Shown here piece by piece: positions 52,262 through 60,906 of a stretch of 64,000 nucleotides of DNA; position 1 is the first letter of the stretch; each line of letters begins with the position of its first letter. The stretch covers positions 18,273-82,272 of the forward strand of contig CAZJFH010000016.1 of assembly GCA_964545205.1 (NCBI GenBank), read 5' to 3'. A program made the translations under genes and the position numbers. The notes under the pieces are model-generated. The model searched no databases and had not been told where the DNA came from. It worked only from the letters and a program-made list of their open reading frames with translations. Origin of the DNA: CAZJFH01 sp964545205. GTDB taxonomy: Bacteria > Pseudomonadota > Alphaproteobacteria > Rhodospirillales > Magnetospirillaceae.

Positions 52262-53074
52262 GTGAGTCCGGACACCCGAATCGAGTCCATCGCGGCGGAT
52301 GCCGCGACCGGCAGCCTGGGACGCGGCATCGCGATACTGCGGGCCATCGCGCCCGGCGGCAGCCGGCTGTCGACCCTGGTCGCCGCGACCGGCCTGCCCA
52401 AGCCGACGGTGCGCCGGATCCTCGTCGAGCTGATGCGCGCCAACTGGGTGATCCAGGAGCCGTCGAGCCGGCTGTACCATCTCGGATACGACCTGGTGGT
52501 CCTGGGAGCGGTCGCCGGCCAACGCTGGCGCATCGGCGACCTGGCGCGCAACGGCCTCGCCGCCGTGGCCGAGCGCACCGGCGAGATCGCCTATCTCTCG
52601 GTGCGCAGCGGGTTCGACGCGGTCTGCATCGCGCGCGAGGAAGGCTCGGCCGCGATCAAGGTCGCGGCGATGGACGTCGGCGTGCGGCGACCGCTGGGCA
52701 TCGGCGCCGGAAGCTGCTGTCTGCTGGCCTATCTGCCCGACGACGAGATCCGCGATCTCCTGCGGCGCCGCGCCGAGCACTACGCCGCCTTCCCGCAGTT
52801 CAGCGAAAGCGCCTGCCTGGAGGCGGTCGCCCATGTCCGCGCCCACGGATACGCCGAGCATCGCGGCATGATCATCGACGGCCTCAGCGGCATCGGCGTG
52901 CCGATCTTCGGCGGCCGTCGGGTTCCGGTGGCGGCGATCAGCATCGCCTTCATCACCGAGCGGCTGTCGGAGGAGCGCCGACAAGTCGTTCTGAACGAGA
53001 TCCAGGCGGAGGTCGCGCGCCTGGAACGCCAACTGCAGCCGGGCCGGGACAGCGACCGGACACGATCGGCCTGA
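52262..53074 (+). CDS. IclR-family transcriptional regulator
   Basis: 270 residues from a GTG start. The N-terminal winged helix (GRGIAILRAIAPGGSRLSTLVAATGLPKPTVRRIL split over two helices) and the C-terminal effector domain (GEIAYLSVRSG, GIGAGSCCLLAYLP, GLSGIGVPIF) are complete. Such proteins sense small acids and control nearby catabolic operons. The gene is 38 bases ahead of a TAXI-TRAP operon and divergent from the PanE-like gene. Confidence 0.88.
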   Translation: MSPDTRIESIAADAATGSLGRGIAILRAIAPGGSRLSTLVAATGLPKPTVRRILVELMRANWVIQEPSSRLYHLGYDLVVLGAVAGQRWRIGDLARNGLAAVAERTGEIAYLSVRSGFDAVCIAREEGSAAIKVAAMDVGVRRPLGIGAGSCCLLAYLPDDEIRDLLRRRAEHYAAFPQFSESACLEAVAHVRAHGYAEHRGMIIDGLSGIGVPIFGGRRVPVAAISIAFITERLSEERRQVVLNEIQAEVARLERQLQPGRDSDRTRSA

Positions 53075-53112
53075 ACCAAGCCGCGCCAAAGCGGCATGAA
53101 TGGGAGGAACGG

Positions 53113-54117
53113 ATGAAGCACTTCACGAAGACCGCGACCGCGGCCGCCCTCGCCGCCGCGGCGCTCATGACGGCGGTTCCGGCGGCGGCGCAGGGGCGCA
53201 TCACCATCGGCACCAACCCGACCGGCACCATCTACGCCGTGGTCGGCGGCGGCCTCGCCAAACTGTTCAGCGAGAAGCTGGGCCAACCGGCGACCGCGCA
53301 GCCCTATGCCGGCTCCTCGGTCTATCTGCCGCTGATCAGCAACGGCGAGGTCACCACCGGGCTCAGCTCCAGCCTCGACAGCGGCCGCGCCTATTCCGGC
53401 GCGATGACCGGCGAGCGGATCGCGGACCTGCGCACGCTGGCGCGGCTGTGGCCCCTGCGCTACGGCTACATGGTCCGCGCCGATTCCGGCATCGAGACCA
53501 TCGAGGACCTGCGCGGCAAGCGGGTGGTGGTCGAGATCAAGGCCAACGATTCCCTCAGCGAAGCCAATCGCGCCATGCTGGCGAGCGGCGGCCTGACGGA
53601 AAAGGACGTCAAGCCGGTGACCATCGGCGGCCTGCCCCAGGGCGTGCAAGGCGTCCAGGACGGCAGCATCGACGCCACCGCGATCGCCGTCGGCATCCCG
53701 CTGACCCGCGAGGCCCATGCCGCCGTTCCCGGCGGGATCTCCTACGTCTCGCTGACCGGCCCCAAGGCCAACGACGCCTTCCTGGCCGAGCAGTTCCCGG
53801 GCCTTTACCTGATGCCGCTGAAGCCGTCGCCGAACGCCCCCGGGGCCAAGGAAGGCACCAACGTCGTCGGCTTCGACGTGATGCTGGTCGCGGACGCCCA
53901 GATGTCGGACGAGCAGGCGGCGGCGATCGTCAAGACCCTGCACGAGAACTGGCAAGCGCTGCAGACCGACTATCCGGTGCTGAAGTCGGGCGACAAGGCC
54001 AAGCTGGCGGCCGCCTCCAACACCGCCCCCTATCATCCGGGCGCCAAGGCGTATTTCCAGTCGGTCGGACTGTGGAACGACGCCAACGAGAGCCGCGAGG
54101 CAGCACTCGCCAAGTGA
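53113..54117 (+). CDS. TAXI-type TRAP transporter substrate-binding protein
   Basis: 334 residues with a signal peptide ending in PAAAQ. The TAXI family start is visible (RITIGTNPTGTIYAVVGGGLAKL) and later IEDLRGKRVVVEIKAND. It brings an unknown, probably acidic, substrate to the fused permease 18 bases downstream. GGGAGG precedes the ATG. Confidence 0.87.
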   Translation: MKHFTKTATAAALAAAALMTAVPAAAQGRITIGTNPTGTIYAVVGGGLAKLFSEKLGQPATAQPYAGSSVYLPLISNGEVTTGLSSSLDSGRAYSGAMTGERIADLRTLARLWPLRYGYMVRADSGIETIEDLRGKRVVVEIKANDSLSEANRAMLASGGLTEKDVKPVTIGGLPQGVQGVQDGSIDATAIAVGIPLTREAHAAVPGGISYVSLTGPKANDAFLAEQFPGLYLMPLKPSPNAPGAKEGTNVVGFDVMLVADAQMSDEQAAAIVKTLHENWQALQTDYPVLKSGDKAKLAAASNTAPYHPGAKAYFQSVGLWNDANESREAALAK

Positions 54118-54134
54118 CGCGTGAGGGCGGGACC

Positions 54135-56027
54135 ATGGTGGATACCGCGCGCAAGCTGGCGCTCGCGCTGATCCCGGTGCTCGGCGTGCTGTGGCTGCTC
54201 GATCTGCCGCGGGAGTTCGGGGTCGGCATCGTCGGCGCCCAGTTCCTGTGCGTGATGGCCGGCCTCAGCGTCGCCGCCGCGTTCCTCGCCGCGCCCTATC
54301 GCGGCGAGGCCGCCGGCTGGCTCGAGGCCGTCCTGGCGCTGACGGCATTCTCGTGCTGGGCCTGGTCGGCCTGGAACTACAACGACTGGCTGCTCAGCAT
54401 GGCCACCCGCGGCCCCGAGAAATGGCTGCCGGGCCTGCTCGGGCTGGTGCTGCTGGCCGAGGCCGTGCGCCGGTCGTGCGGCAACGCCATCGCCGGACTG
54501 CTGCTCGCCGTCGCGCTGTACGGGCTGTTCGGGCACTGGCTGCCCGGCAGCCTGCAGGCGGCCTACACGCCCCCGACGCGGCTGATCGTCTATCTCTACG
54601 CCGACAGCAACGGCGTGCCCGGCATCGTGCTCGACGTCGCCGCCACCACGGTGCTGGCGTTCATCGTCTTCGGTGCGGTGCTGGAGTTCACCGGCGGCGC
54701 CCGGTTCTTCACCGACATGGCGCTGGCGGCGATGGGCCGGCGCCGCGGCGGGCCGGCCAAGGTCGCCGTCGCCGCCAGCAGCGTCTTCGGCACGCTCAAC
54801 GGCTCGACCGTCGGCAACGTGATGGGCACCGGCATCGTCACCATTCCGCTGATGCGCCGCAGCGGCATGCCGGGCTCGATGGCCGCCGGCATCGAGGCGG
54901 TGGCCTCGAACGGCGGCCAGCTCATGCCGCCGGTGATGGGCGCCACCGCCTTCCTGATCGCCGAATTCCTGCAGATCGACTACGCCGAGGTGGTCGCCGC
55001 CGCGCTGCTGCCGGCGCTGCTCTATTTCCTGGCGCTGTTCGTGCAGATCGACGTCTTCGCCAAGCGCCAGGGCCTGAAGGGCCTGCCGGCCGACCAGTTG
55101 CCGCGGTTCGGGCGCACGCTGGCGGGGGGCTGGATGTTCCTGGCGCCGCTGGCGCTGCTGGTCTACCTGCTGTTCTGGGGCGGCTACGAGGCCGGGCGGG
55201 CGGCGCTGCTGGCCACCGGCGGCGCGCTGGTGGTGTGGATCGTCGCCCGGCGCGAGCTGCCGCGGCCGTCGGTGCTGTTCGACATGGCCGCCAAGGCCGG
55301 CCGCGACCTGCTGCCGGTGCTGCTGGTCAGCGCCGGCGCCGGCATCGTCATCGGCGTCATCAACATCAGCGGCCTCGGCTTCTCGCTGACCCTGATGCTG
55401 ACCCAGGTGGCGCAGTCCGGCGGCGTTCTCCTGCTGCTGCTGCTGACGGCGGCGATCGCCGTCGTCCTCGGCATGGGCATGCCGACCGCGGCGGTCTACG
55501 TCGTGCTGTCGGTGGTGCTGGGGCCGGCGCTGATCAAGGCCGGCATCGCGCCGCTGGCCGCGCATCTGTTCATCTTCTACTACGGCCTGCTGTCGATGCT
55601 GACGCCGCCGGTGGCTCTGGCCTCGTACGCCGCCGCCAGCCTGGCCGGCAGCGACATGTGGACCACCGGCTGGACCGGACTGAAGCTGGCGGCCTCGGCC
55701 TATCTGCTGCCGTTCCTGTTCTGCCTCAACCCGGCGCTGCTGATGCAGGGAAGCTTCGCCGAGGTGGCGATCTCGCTGTCCAGCGCCACCGCCGCCGCCT
55801 ACCTGCTCGGCCTCGGGATGACCGAGTTCCTGGTGCCGACCGGGCGCAAGCCGTTGCGCGGCCTGGCGCTGCTGGCGACCGCCGTGGCGGTCGGCGCATC
55901 CAGCATCGTGTTCGGCCCCGCCTCGCCGGCGGTGCTGGCGATCGCCGCGGCGGTGCTGCTCGTGCCCGTTCTGCGCAATCCGCTCGTCAAGACTCAACTG
56001 CACTCCAACAAGGGAAGCCTGCCATGA
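54135..56027 (+). CDS. Fused TRAP permease (4TM + 12TM type)
   Basis: 630 residues, a long hydrophobic protein. Its N-terminal small-subunit part is followed by a DctM-like part with SSVFGTLNGSTVGNVMGTGIVTIPLM, NGGQLMPPVMGATAFLIAEF and LGMGMPTAAVYVVLSVVLGPAL, features of fused TAXI permeases. The stop overlaps the amidohydrolase start (ATGA), tying uptake to the enzyme. Confidence 0.9.
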   Translation: MVDTARKLALALIPVLGVLWLLDLPREFGVGIVGAQFLCVMAGLSVAAAFLAAPYRGEAAGWLEAVLALTAFSCWAWSAWNYNDWLLSMATRGPEKWLPGLLGLVLLAEAVRRSCGNAIAGLLLAVALYGLFGHWLPGSLQAAYTPPTRLIVYLYADSNGVPGIVLDVAATTVLAFIVFGAVLEFTGGARFFTDMALAAMGRRRGGPAKVAVAASSVFGTLNGSTVGNVMGTGIVTIPLMRRSGMPGSMAAGIEAVASNGGQLMPPVMGATAFLIAEFLQIDYAEVVAAALLPALLYFLALFVQIDVFAKRQGLKGLPADQLPRFGRTLAGGWMFLAPLALLVYLLFWGGYEAGRAALLATGGALVVWIVARRELPRPSVLFDMAAKAGRDLLPVLLVSAGAGIVIGVINISGLGFSLTLMLTQVAQSGGVLLLLLLTAAIAVVLGMGMPTAAVYVVLSVVLGPALIKAGIAPLAAHLFIFYYGLLSMLTPPVALASYAAASLAGSDMWTTGWTGLKLAASAYLLPFLFCLNPALLMQGSFAEVAISLSSATAAAYLLGLGMTEFLVPTGRKPLRGLALLATAVAVGASSIVFGPASPAVLAIAAAVLLVPVLRNPLVKTQLHSNKGSLP

Positions 56028-57007
56028 CGGTGATCGACGTCCATACGCACATGCTGAGCCATGAATGGATCGAGCTGCTGCGCCAGCACGGCGCGCCGCG
56101 CTACGAGGTCCGGCCCAGCCTGGACGCGCCCTACGGCATCTTCAAGAACGGCGCCCCGTTCATGACGCCGATGCCCGGCCATTTCGACTACGAGCTGCGC
56201 ATCGAGAGCATGGACGCGGCCGGCGTCGACGTCGCCATCGTGTCGCTGACCTGCCCCAACGCCTATTTCGGCAGCCGCGAGATCAGCCTCCAGGCGGCGC
56301 GGATCGTCAACGACGACATGGCCCGCGCGCAGCGCACCTGGCCCGACCGCATCCGCTGGCTGGCCTCGCTGCCGTGGGAGCATCCCGACCTCGCCGTCGA
56401 GGAGCTGCGCCGCGCCTGCGACACCGGCGCGGTCGGCGTGATGGTGCTCGCCAACATCAACGGCCGCTCGCTGACCGAGGAGGCGTTCGAGCCGATCTGG
56501 CGCGAGATCGACGCGCGCGGCCTGCCGGTGCTGGTCCATCCCACGGCGCCGCCCGGCACCGGCGACATGGACATGCAGGTCTACAATCTGATCGCCTCGG
56601 TCGGCTTCATGTTCGACACCACGCTGGCGATCGCCCGCATGATCTTCGACGGCTTCTTCGACCGCCACCCCGATCTCAAGATCATCGCCTCGCACGCCGG
56701 CGGCGCCCTGCCCTATGTCGCGGGCCGGCTCGACCGCTGTTTCGAGATGATGCCGGCGGCGCGGGTCAGGATCGACCGCGAGCCCACCGAATACCTGCGC
56801 CACATCTACTACGACGCCGTCACCTATCGCCAGGACGCGCTCGAGCTCTGCCTGAACGTCGCCGGCAGCGACCGCGTCATGTACGGCTCGGACTACCCGC
56901 ACAACATCGGCGACATGAAAGGCTGCCTGGCCCGCGTCGACGCGTTGCCCGAGGCGCAGCGCAGGGCCGTCCGCGACGGCAACGCCCGGCGCATCTTCGC
57001 GCTTTAG
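56024..57007 (+). CDS. Amidohydrolase_2 family hydrolase or decarboxylase (ACMSD-like)
   Basis: 327 residues. Metal ligands of the amidohydrolase_2 / ACMSD family are visible: HTH in VIDVHTHML, the central His in PVLVHPTAPP, His in IIASHAGGALPY and Asp in MYGSDYPHNIG. Members decarboxylate or hydrolyse cyclic and aromatic acids. It is co-translated with the transporter and probably acts on the imported compound. Confidence 0.87.
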   Translation: MTVIDVHTHMLSHEWIELLRQHGAPRYEVRPSLDAPYGIFKNGAPFMTPMPGHFDYELRIESMDAAGVDVAIVSLTCPNAYFGSREISLQAARIVNDDMARAQRTWPDRIRWLASLPWEHPDLAVEELRRACDTGAVGVMVLANINGRSLTEEAFEPIWREIDARGLPVLVHPTAPPGTGDMDMQVYNLIASVGFMFDTTLAIARMIFDGFFDRHPDLKIIASHAGGALPYVAGRLDRCFEMMPAARVRIDREPTEYLRHIYYDAVTYRQDALELCLNVAGSDRVMYGSDYPHNIGDMKGCLARVDALPEAQRRAVRDGNARRIFAL

Positions 57008-57088
57008 CCCGAGCGCGGGGCTGGCGCCGTCCAGCCCCGCGATCGAAATCGTCGCCCTCGGCCGCGTCGGCCCCTATATCGGTGCGGT

Positions 57089-58459
57089 ATGGCGCCCGAC
57101 CGTTTCAGCCATCGCGAGATTCTCACCGCATTCAGCGGCATCGCCCTGGCGATGCTGATGGCCGCGATGGATCAGACCATCGTCGCCACCGCGCTGCCGA
57201 CCATCGCCGACGGTTTCGGCGGCGCGCACATGTCGTGGGTGGTCACCGCCTATCTGCTCGCCACCACCGCGACGGCGCCGATCTACGGCCGGCTCAGCGA
57301 CCTGTACGGCCGCCGGCGCATGCTGCAGATCGCCGTCGCGGTGTTCGCGCTCGGCTCGCTGCTGTGCGGCCTGGCGCAGTCGATGGCGCAGCTCGTCGCG
57401 TTCCGCGCGGTGCAGGGCCTGGGCGGCGGCGGCCTGATGGCGCTGGCCTTCACGGTGATCGGCGACATGGTGCCGCCGCGCGAGCGCGGCCGCTACCAGG
57501 GCTACATCTCGGGCATCTTCGCCGTCGCCAGCACCGCCGGCCCGCTGCTCGGCGGCCTGCTGACCGAATTCGCCTCGTGGCGCTGGATATTCCTGATCAA
57601 CCTGCCGCTGGCGGCCGCGGCCGCTGCGATGAGCCAGCGCGGCCTGCGCCGGCTGTCGGCCGGCCATGCCGAAGCGCGCTTCGACCTTCCCGGCGCGCTG
57701 CTGCTGATGGCGGCGATCACCGCGCTGATGCTGGCGGTGTCGCGCATCGGCGCCGCGCCCGGCTGGTGGCGCGCGCCCGGGCTGCACCTCGCCGGCGCCG
57801 CGGCCGTGGTGCTCGGGACGGCGTTCGTGCTGTGGCAGCGCCGCGCCGCCGAGCCCGTGCTGCCGCTGCGGCTCGCGCGCTCCGCCGTGATGCGCGTCGC
57901 GATGGCGATCGTCGTGCTGTCGACGATGGTTCTGTTCGCCGGCGTCGTCTTCCTGCCGCTGTACCTGCAGAGGGTCGGCGGCGTCGGCGTGTCGGTCTCG
58001 GGGGCCATGATGCTGCCGCTGATGCTGGGCGCCACCGCCGGCTCGCTGGTCGGCGGCCGCCTGGTCAGCCGCACCGGCCGCTACAAGGCGCTGCCCGTCG
58101 CCGGCCTGGCGGTCGCGACCGCCGTCCTGGCCGCCTTCGGCCTGGCGATGCCGGGCGGCGCTCCGCTGCTGGCGCTGATGGCCGTCCTCGGAGCGGCGCT
58201 CGGGCAGGTGATGCCGGTGGTGACGGTGGCGGTCCAGAACGCCGTCGAGCGCCGCGATCTCGGCGCCGCCACCGCGGTGATCGGCTTCTTCCGCTCGCTC
58301 GGGGCCGCCCTCGGCGTCGCGGCCTTCGGCGCCCTGCTGGCCGGCCACGCGCCCGCCGACTACGGCGACGCCTTCCGCACCATGTTCGCGGCCGCCGCTG
58401 GGCTGGCGCTGGCCGGAGCGTCGGTCGCCCTGCTGCTGGAGGAACGGCCGCTGCGGTAG
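57089..58459 (+). CDS. MFS drug/efflux transporter, EmrB/QacA (DHA2) type
   Basis: 456 residues. The DHA2 family motifs are present: MAAMDQTIVATALPTIADGF in the first helix and GRLSDLYGRRRML in the first loop. The 3' end overlaps the convergent pqqE gene by about 100 bases, so the last 30 residues are encoded opposite the pqqE tail. Substrate unknown. Confidence 0.85.
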   Translation: MAPDRFSHREILTAFSGIALAMLMAAMDQTIVATALPTIADGFGGAHMSWVVTAYLLATTATAPIYGRLSDLYGRRRMLQIAVAVFALGSLLCGLAQSMAQLVAFRAVQGLGGGGLMALAFTVIGDMVPPRERGRYQGYISGIFAVASTAGPLLGGLLTEFASWRWIFLINLPLAAAAAAMSQRGLRRLSAGHAEARFDLPGALLLMAAITALMLAVSRIGAAPGWWRAPGLHLAGAAAVVLGTAFVLWQRRAAEPVLPLRLARSAVMRVAMAIVVLSTMVLFAGVVFLPLYLQRVGGVGVSVSGAMMLPLMLGATAGSLVGGRLVSRTGRYKALPVAGLAVATAVLAAFGLAMPGGAPLLALMAVLGAALGQVMPVVTVAVQNAVERRDLGAATAVIGFFRSLGAALGVAAFGALLAGHAPADYGDAFRTMFAAAAGLALAGASVALLLEERPLR

Positions 58460-59514
58460 GCGAAGCCGTCGCCGCCCGCCGTCGCCGCGAAGCGCGCGAG
58501 CGCCGCCATGGCCGCGTGACGCGGCGACCTGTCGCAGGCCGGATCGGTGGCGGCGGCGTCGCCGGCCAGCGCCAGCGCCTGGCAGCGGCAGCCGCCGAGG
58601 TCGACCGCGCGCTCGGGACAGCTCCGGCACGGCTCCGCCATCCACCCGGTGCCGCGGAACCGCGCGAAGGCCGGCGAGCGCTCCCAGATCCACGCCAGCG
58701 GACGCTCGCCGACCGTCTCGAAGGCCATGCCGGGGATGGTCTCGGCGGCATGGCACGGCAGCACCTTGCCCGACGGCGTCACGTTCAGCGACCGCCGGCC
58801 CCAGCCGCCGAGGCAGGCCTTCGGCCGCCGGCCCAGATAGTCGGGCGCCACGAGGTCGATCGCCAGCCGCCCGCGCGCCGCCGCCACCGCGCGCTCGGCG
58901 GCGGCGACCTGCTCCGGCCGCGGCATCAGCGCCTCGCGGTTGGCCAGCGCCCAGCCGTGGTACTGGACGTGCGCCACCTCCAGCCGGGTGGCGTCCATCG
59001 CCTCGGCCAGCGCGATCATCTCCGGCAGGCGGTCCAGGTTCTGGCGGTGCACGACCGCGTTGACGGTCAGCGCCAGCCCGGCCGCGCGCACCAGCCGCGC
59101 CGCCTTGACCTTGCGCGCGTGCGCCCCCGCCGTCCCGGCCAGGCGGTCGGCGGCGCCCGGCTCGGCGTCCTGGATGCTGATCTGCACGTGGTCGAGCCCG
59201 GCGTCGCGCAGGCCCGTCACCAGCGCCGCGTCGAGCAGGACGCCCGAGGTGATCAGGTTGGCGTACAGGCCGCGATCGCGCGCATGCGCGACCAGCCCGG
59301 CCAGGTCGGGCCGGAGGGTCGGCTCGCCGCCGGAGAAGTGGACCTGCAGCACCCCGAGCGCCGCCGCCTCGTCGAGCACGCGCCGCCAGTCGTCCGTCGC
59401 CAGCTCGGCGGCGCGCCGCTCCAGGTCGAGCGGGTTCGAGCAGTAGGGGCAGCGCAGCGGGCAGCGGTGCGTCAGCTCGCACAGCAGCGCCAGCGGCGGT
59501 TCGAGGCCGCTCAT
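58360..59514 (-). CDS. pqqE: PqqE, radical SAM PqqA peptide cross-linking enzyme
   Basis: 384 residues. The radical SAM cysteines are in CPLRCPYC (near residue 18), followed by FSGGEPTLRPDL. A SPASM domain follows with CLGGWG, LPCHAAE and CRSCPERAVDLGGC. PqqE joins Glu and Tyr of the PqqA peptide. Its ATG overlaps the pqqD stop. The C-terminal about 40 residues (Ser/Ala-rich) lie opposite the MFS gene and may be poorly conserved. Confidence 0.9.
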   Translation of the reverse strand: MSGLEPPLALLCELTHRCPLRCPYCSNPLDLERRAAELATDDWRRVLDEAAALGVLQVHFSGGEPTLRPDLAGLVAHARDRGLYANLITSGVLLDAALVTGLRDAGLDHVQISIQDAEPGAADRLAGTAGAHARKVKAARLVRAAGLALTVNAVVHRQNLDRLPEMIALAEAMDATRLEVAHVQYHGWALANREALMPRPEQVAAAERAVAAARGRLAIDLVAPDYLGRRPKACLGGWGRRSLNVTPSGKVLPCHAAETIPGMAFETVGERPLAWIWERSPAFARFRGTGWMAEPCRSCPERAVDLGGCRCQALALAGDAAATDPACDRSPRHAAMAALARFAATAGGDGFAYRSGRSSSSRATDAPASASPAAAANMVRKASP

Positions 59515-59771
59515 CGCGTCACCAGCCCCCGCGCCGCCAGGTCGGCGAGCAGATCGGCGACGTCGCCGGCGATCTCGGCCGGCGGGGCGTCGTATTCGGC
59601 GGCCAGGCGCGCGACGATGTCGTCGACGCCGGCGGCGCCGTCGCACAGCCGCAGCACCGCGACGGCGGTCTCGTCGGGGAACACCACCGTCTCGGGCGCG
59701 AGCAGCACCCAGGCGGCGCGCCGGTCGTCGAAGCGCATGCGCACGCCGGGGGCGAGGCGCGGCCGGCTCAT
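59511..59771 (-). CDS. pqqD: PqqD, peptide chaperone for PQQ synthesis
   Basis: 86 residues, with RPRLAPGVRMRFDDRRAAWVLLAPE in two parts and the helical end typical of PqqD. It binds the PqqA peptide and delivers it to PqqE. Its start overlaps the pqqC stop and its stop overlaps the pqqE start, each by four bases. Confidence 0.88.
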   Translation of the reverse strand: MSRPRLAPGVRMRFDDRRAAWVLLAPETVVFPDETAVAVLRLCDGAAGVDDIVARLAAEYDAPPAEIAGDVADLLADLAARGLVTR

Positions 59772-60484
59772 CGCGGCCGCCAGGCGCCGGGCGGCGGGTG
59801 GCCGGGCGCGACATAGGCGTGATGCAGGGCGTCGAGCTGCGCCCACAGCACGTCGCACTTGAATTCCAGCGCCCGCTGGACGGCGGCCTGGGTCTCGTCG
59901 GTCACCGCGTGGCGCCTGACGTGATCGAGCGCGAAGCCGGCGTCGCGCGGCGCCTGGTCGAGGCGATGGCGGAAATAGCTCAGCGCGCCCTCGTCGACGA
60001 AATCGTAGCCGGCGAGCATGCCGGCGACCCGCTCGGCGATGGCGGCGGGCGCGAACAGCTCGGTCAGCGACGAGGCGATCGCCTCCAGCACCGGCCTGTC
60101 GCGGACGAAGGCGACATAGGCGTCGACGGCGAAGCGGGTCGCCGGCAGCACGCCCCGGCACGAGGCCACCAGCTCGCGGTCGAGCCCGACGGCTTCCGCC
60201 AGACGCAGCCAGCGCGCGATGCCGCCCTCGCCGTCCGCGTCGCCGTCGTGGTCGAGGATGCGCTGGCGCCAGATGCGCCGCAACGCCGGATCCTCCAGCC
60301 GCGCCAGCAGCGCCGCGTCCTTCAGCGGAATCCGGCTCTGGTAGTAGAAGCGGTTGAGCACCCAGGCCTGGACCTGGCCGCGGCTCAGGCGGCCGTCGTC
60401 GAGCAGGCGGTGGAAGGGGTGGCGGTCGTGGTAGCGTTCGGCGCCGATCGACCGCAGCCGCGCTTCGAGCCGGTCGGGGGTCAT
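59768..60484 (-). CDS. pqqC: PqqC, final oxidase of PQQ synthesis
   Basis: 238 residues. Family hallmarks include YHDRHPFHRLLDDGRLSRGQVQAWV, NRFYYQSRIPLKDAALLAR and RQRILDHDGD. It performs the ring closure and the multi-electron oxidation that yields PQQ in the cytoplasm. The gene leads pqqCDE here; an 82-codon frame overlaps its start by four bases. Confidence 0.92.
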   Translation of the reverse strand: MTPDRLEARLRSIGAERYHDRHPFHRLLDDGRLSRGQVQAWVLNRFYYQSRIPLKDAALLARLEDPALRRIWRQRILDHDGDADGEGGIARWLRLAEAVGLDRELVASCRGVLPATRFAVDAYVAFVRDRPVLEAIASSLTELFAPAAIAERVAGMLAGYDFVDEGALSYFRHRLDQAPRDAGFALDHVRRHAVTDETQAAVQRALEFKCDVLWAQLDALHHAYVAPGHPPPGAWRPR

Positions 60485-60729
60485 CGCCACGGCGCCGGCT
60501 CCCGTCGCGTGGAGCTGTCGTCGAGAAGCGTCGTTGTCGCGCCGTGCGGCCCCGGCGTGCCGGCATGGCGCAGGCGGCGCCCCGCCTCGGTTGCGGCGCC
60601 GGTGGCGACCGTCCCGCCGTCGCGCCACAAGGTGTGGTCGAACAACACCGAAACCCGGCCCCGGCGGCGGCCGTCGATCCCGAGCCCCACCGGCGCCTCG
60701 CGCCGGCGCTTGTTCATCGCGTCGCTCAT
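60481..60729 (-). CDS. Small uncertain reading frame coupled to pqqC
   Basis: 82 codons, basic (many Arg), with no recognisable domain. Its stop overlaps the pqqC ATG (ATGA), the same arrangement as between pqqC, pqqD and pqqE, which argues for translation. Against it, the composition is like that of random GC-rich frames and no clear ribosome site stands before the ATG at 60729. It has no Tyr and lacks the Glu-x3-Tyr core, so it is not a normal PqqA. Confidence 0.3.
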   Translation of the reverse strand: MSDAMNKRRREAPVGLGIDGRRRGRVSVLFDHTLWRDGGTVATGAATEAGRRLRHAGTPGPHGATTTLLDDSSTRREPAPWR

Positions 60730-60906
60730 CCGACAAGGATGGGAACGCCCGGCGCAGGCGGCCACGGCCCTCGACGACTGCGCGCCCGGGGGCGCCGAAC
60801 GAGGCGCCTCGAACGGCGGTCCGGCGCGCGCGGAGGCCCAGTCGCGGAACACATCGCCGCGCCGCCGGTTCTGAGCCCAGACGCGCCGCACGGGGAGGCC
60901 GAGACG
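60730..60906. other. Intergenic stretch between the pqq genes and the sugar dehydrogenase
   Basis: Together with the doubtful small frame before it, this makes a gap of about 420 bases. I see no pqqA-like peptide, promoter consensus or repeat in it. A ribosome-like GGGGAGG stands just before the ATG at 60907. Confidence 0.4.

Noticed and set aside
60481..60729. pqqA or the end of pqqB
   Set aside because: No Glu-x3-Tyr core and no PqqB C-terminal sequence in any minus-strand frame.
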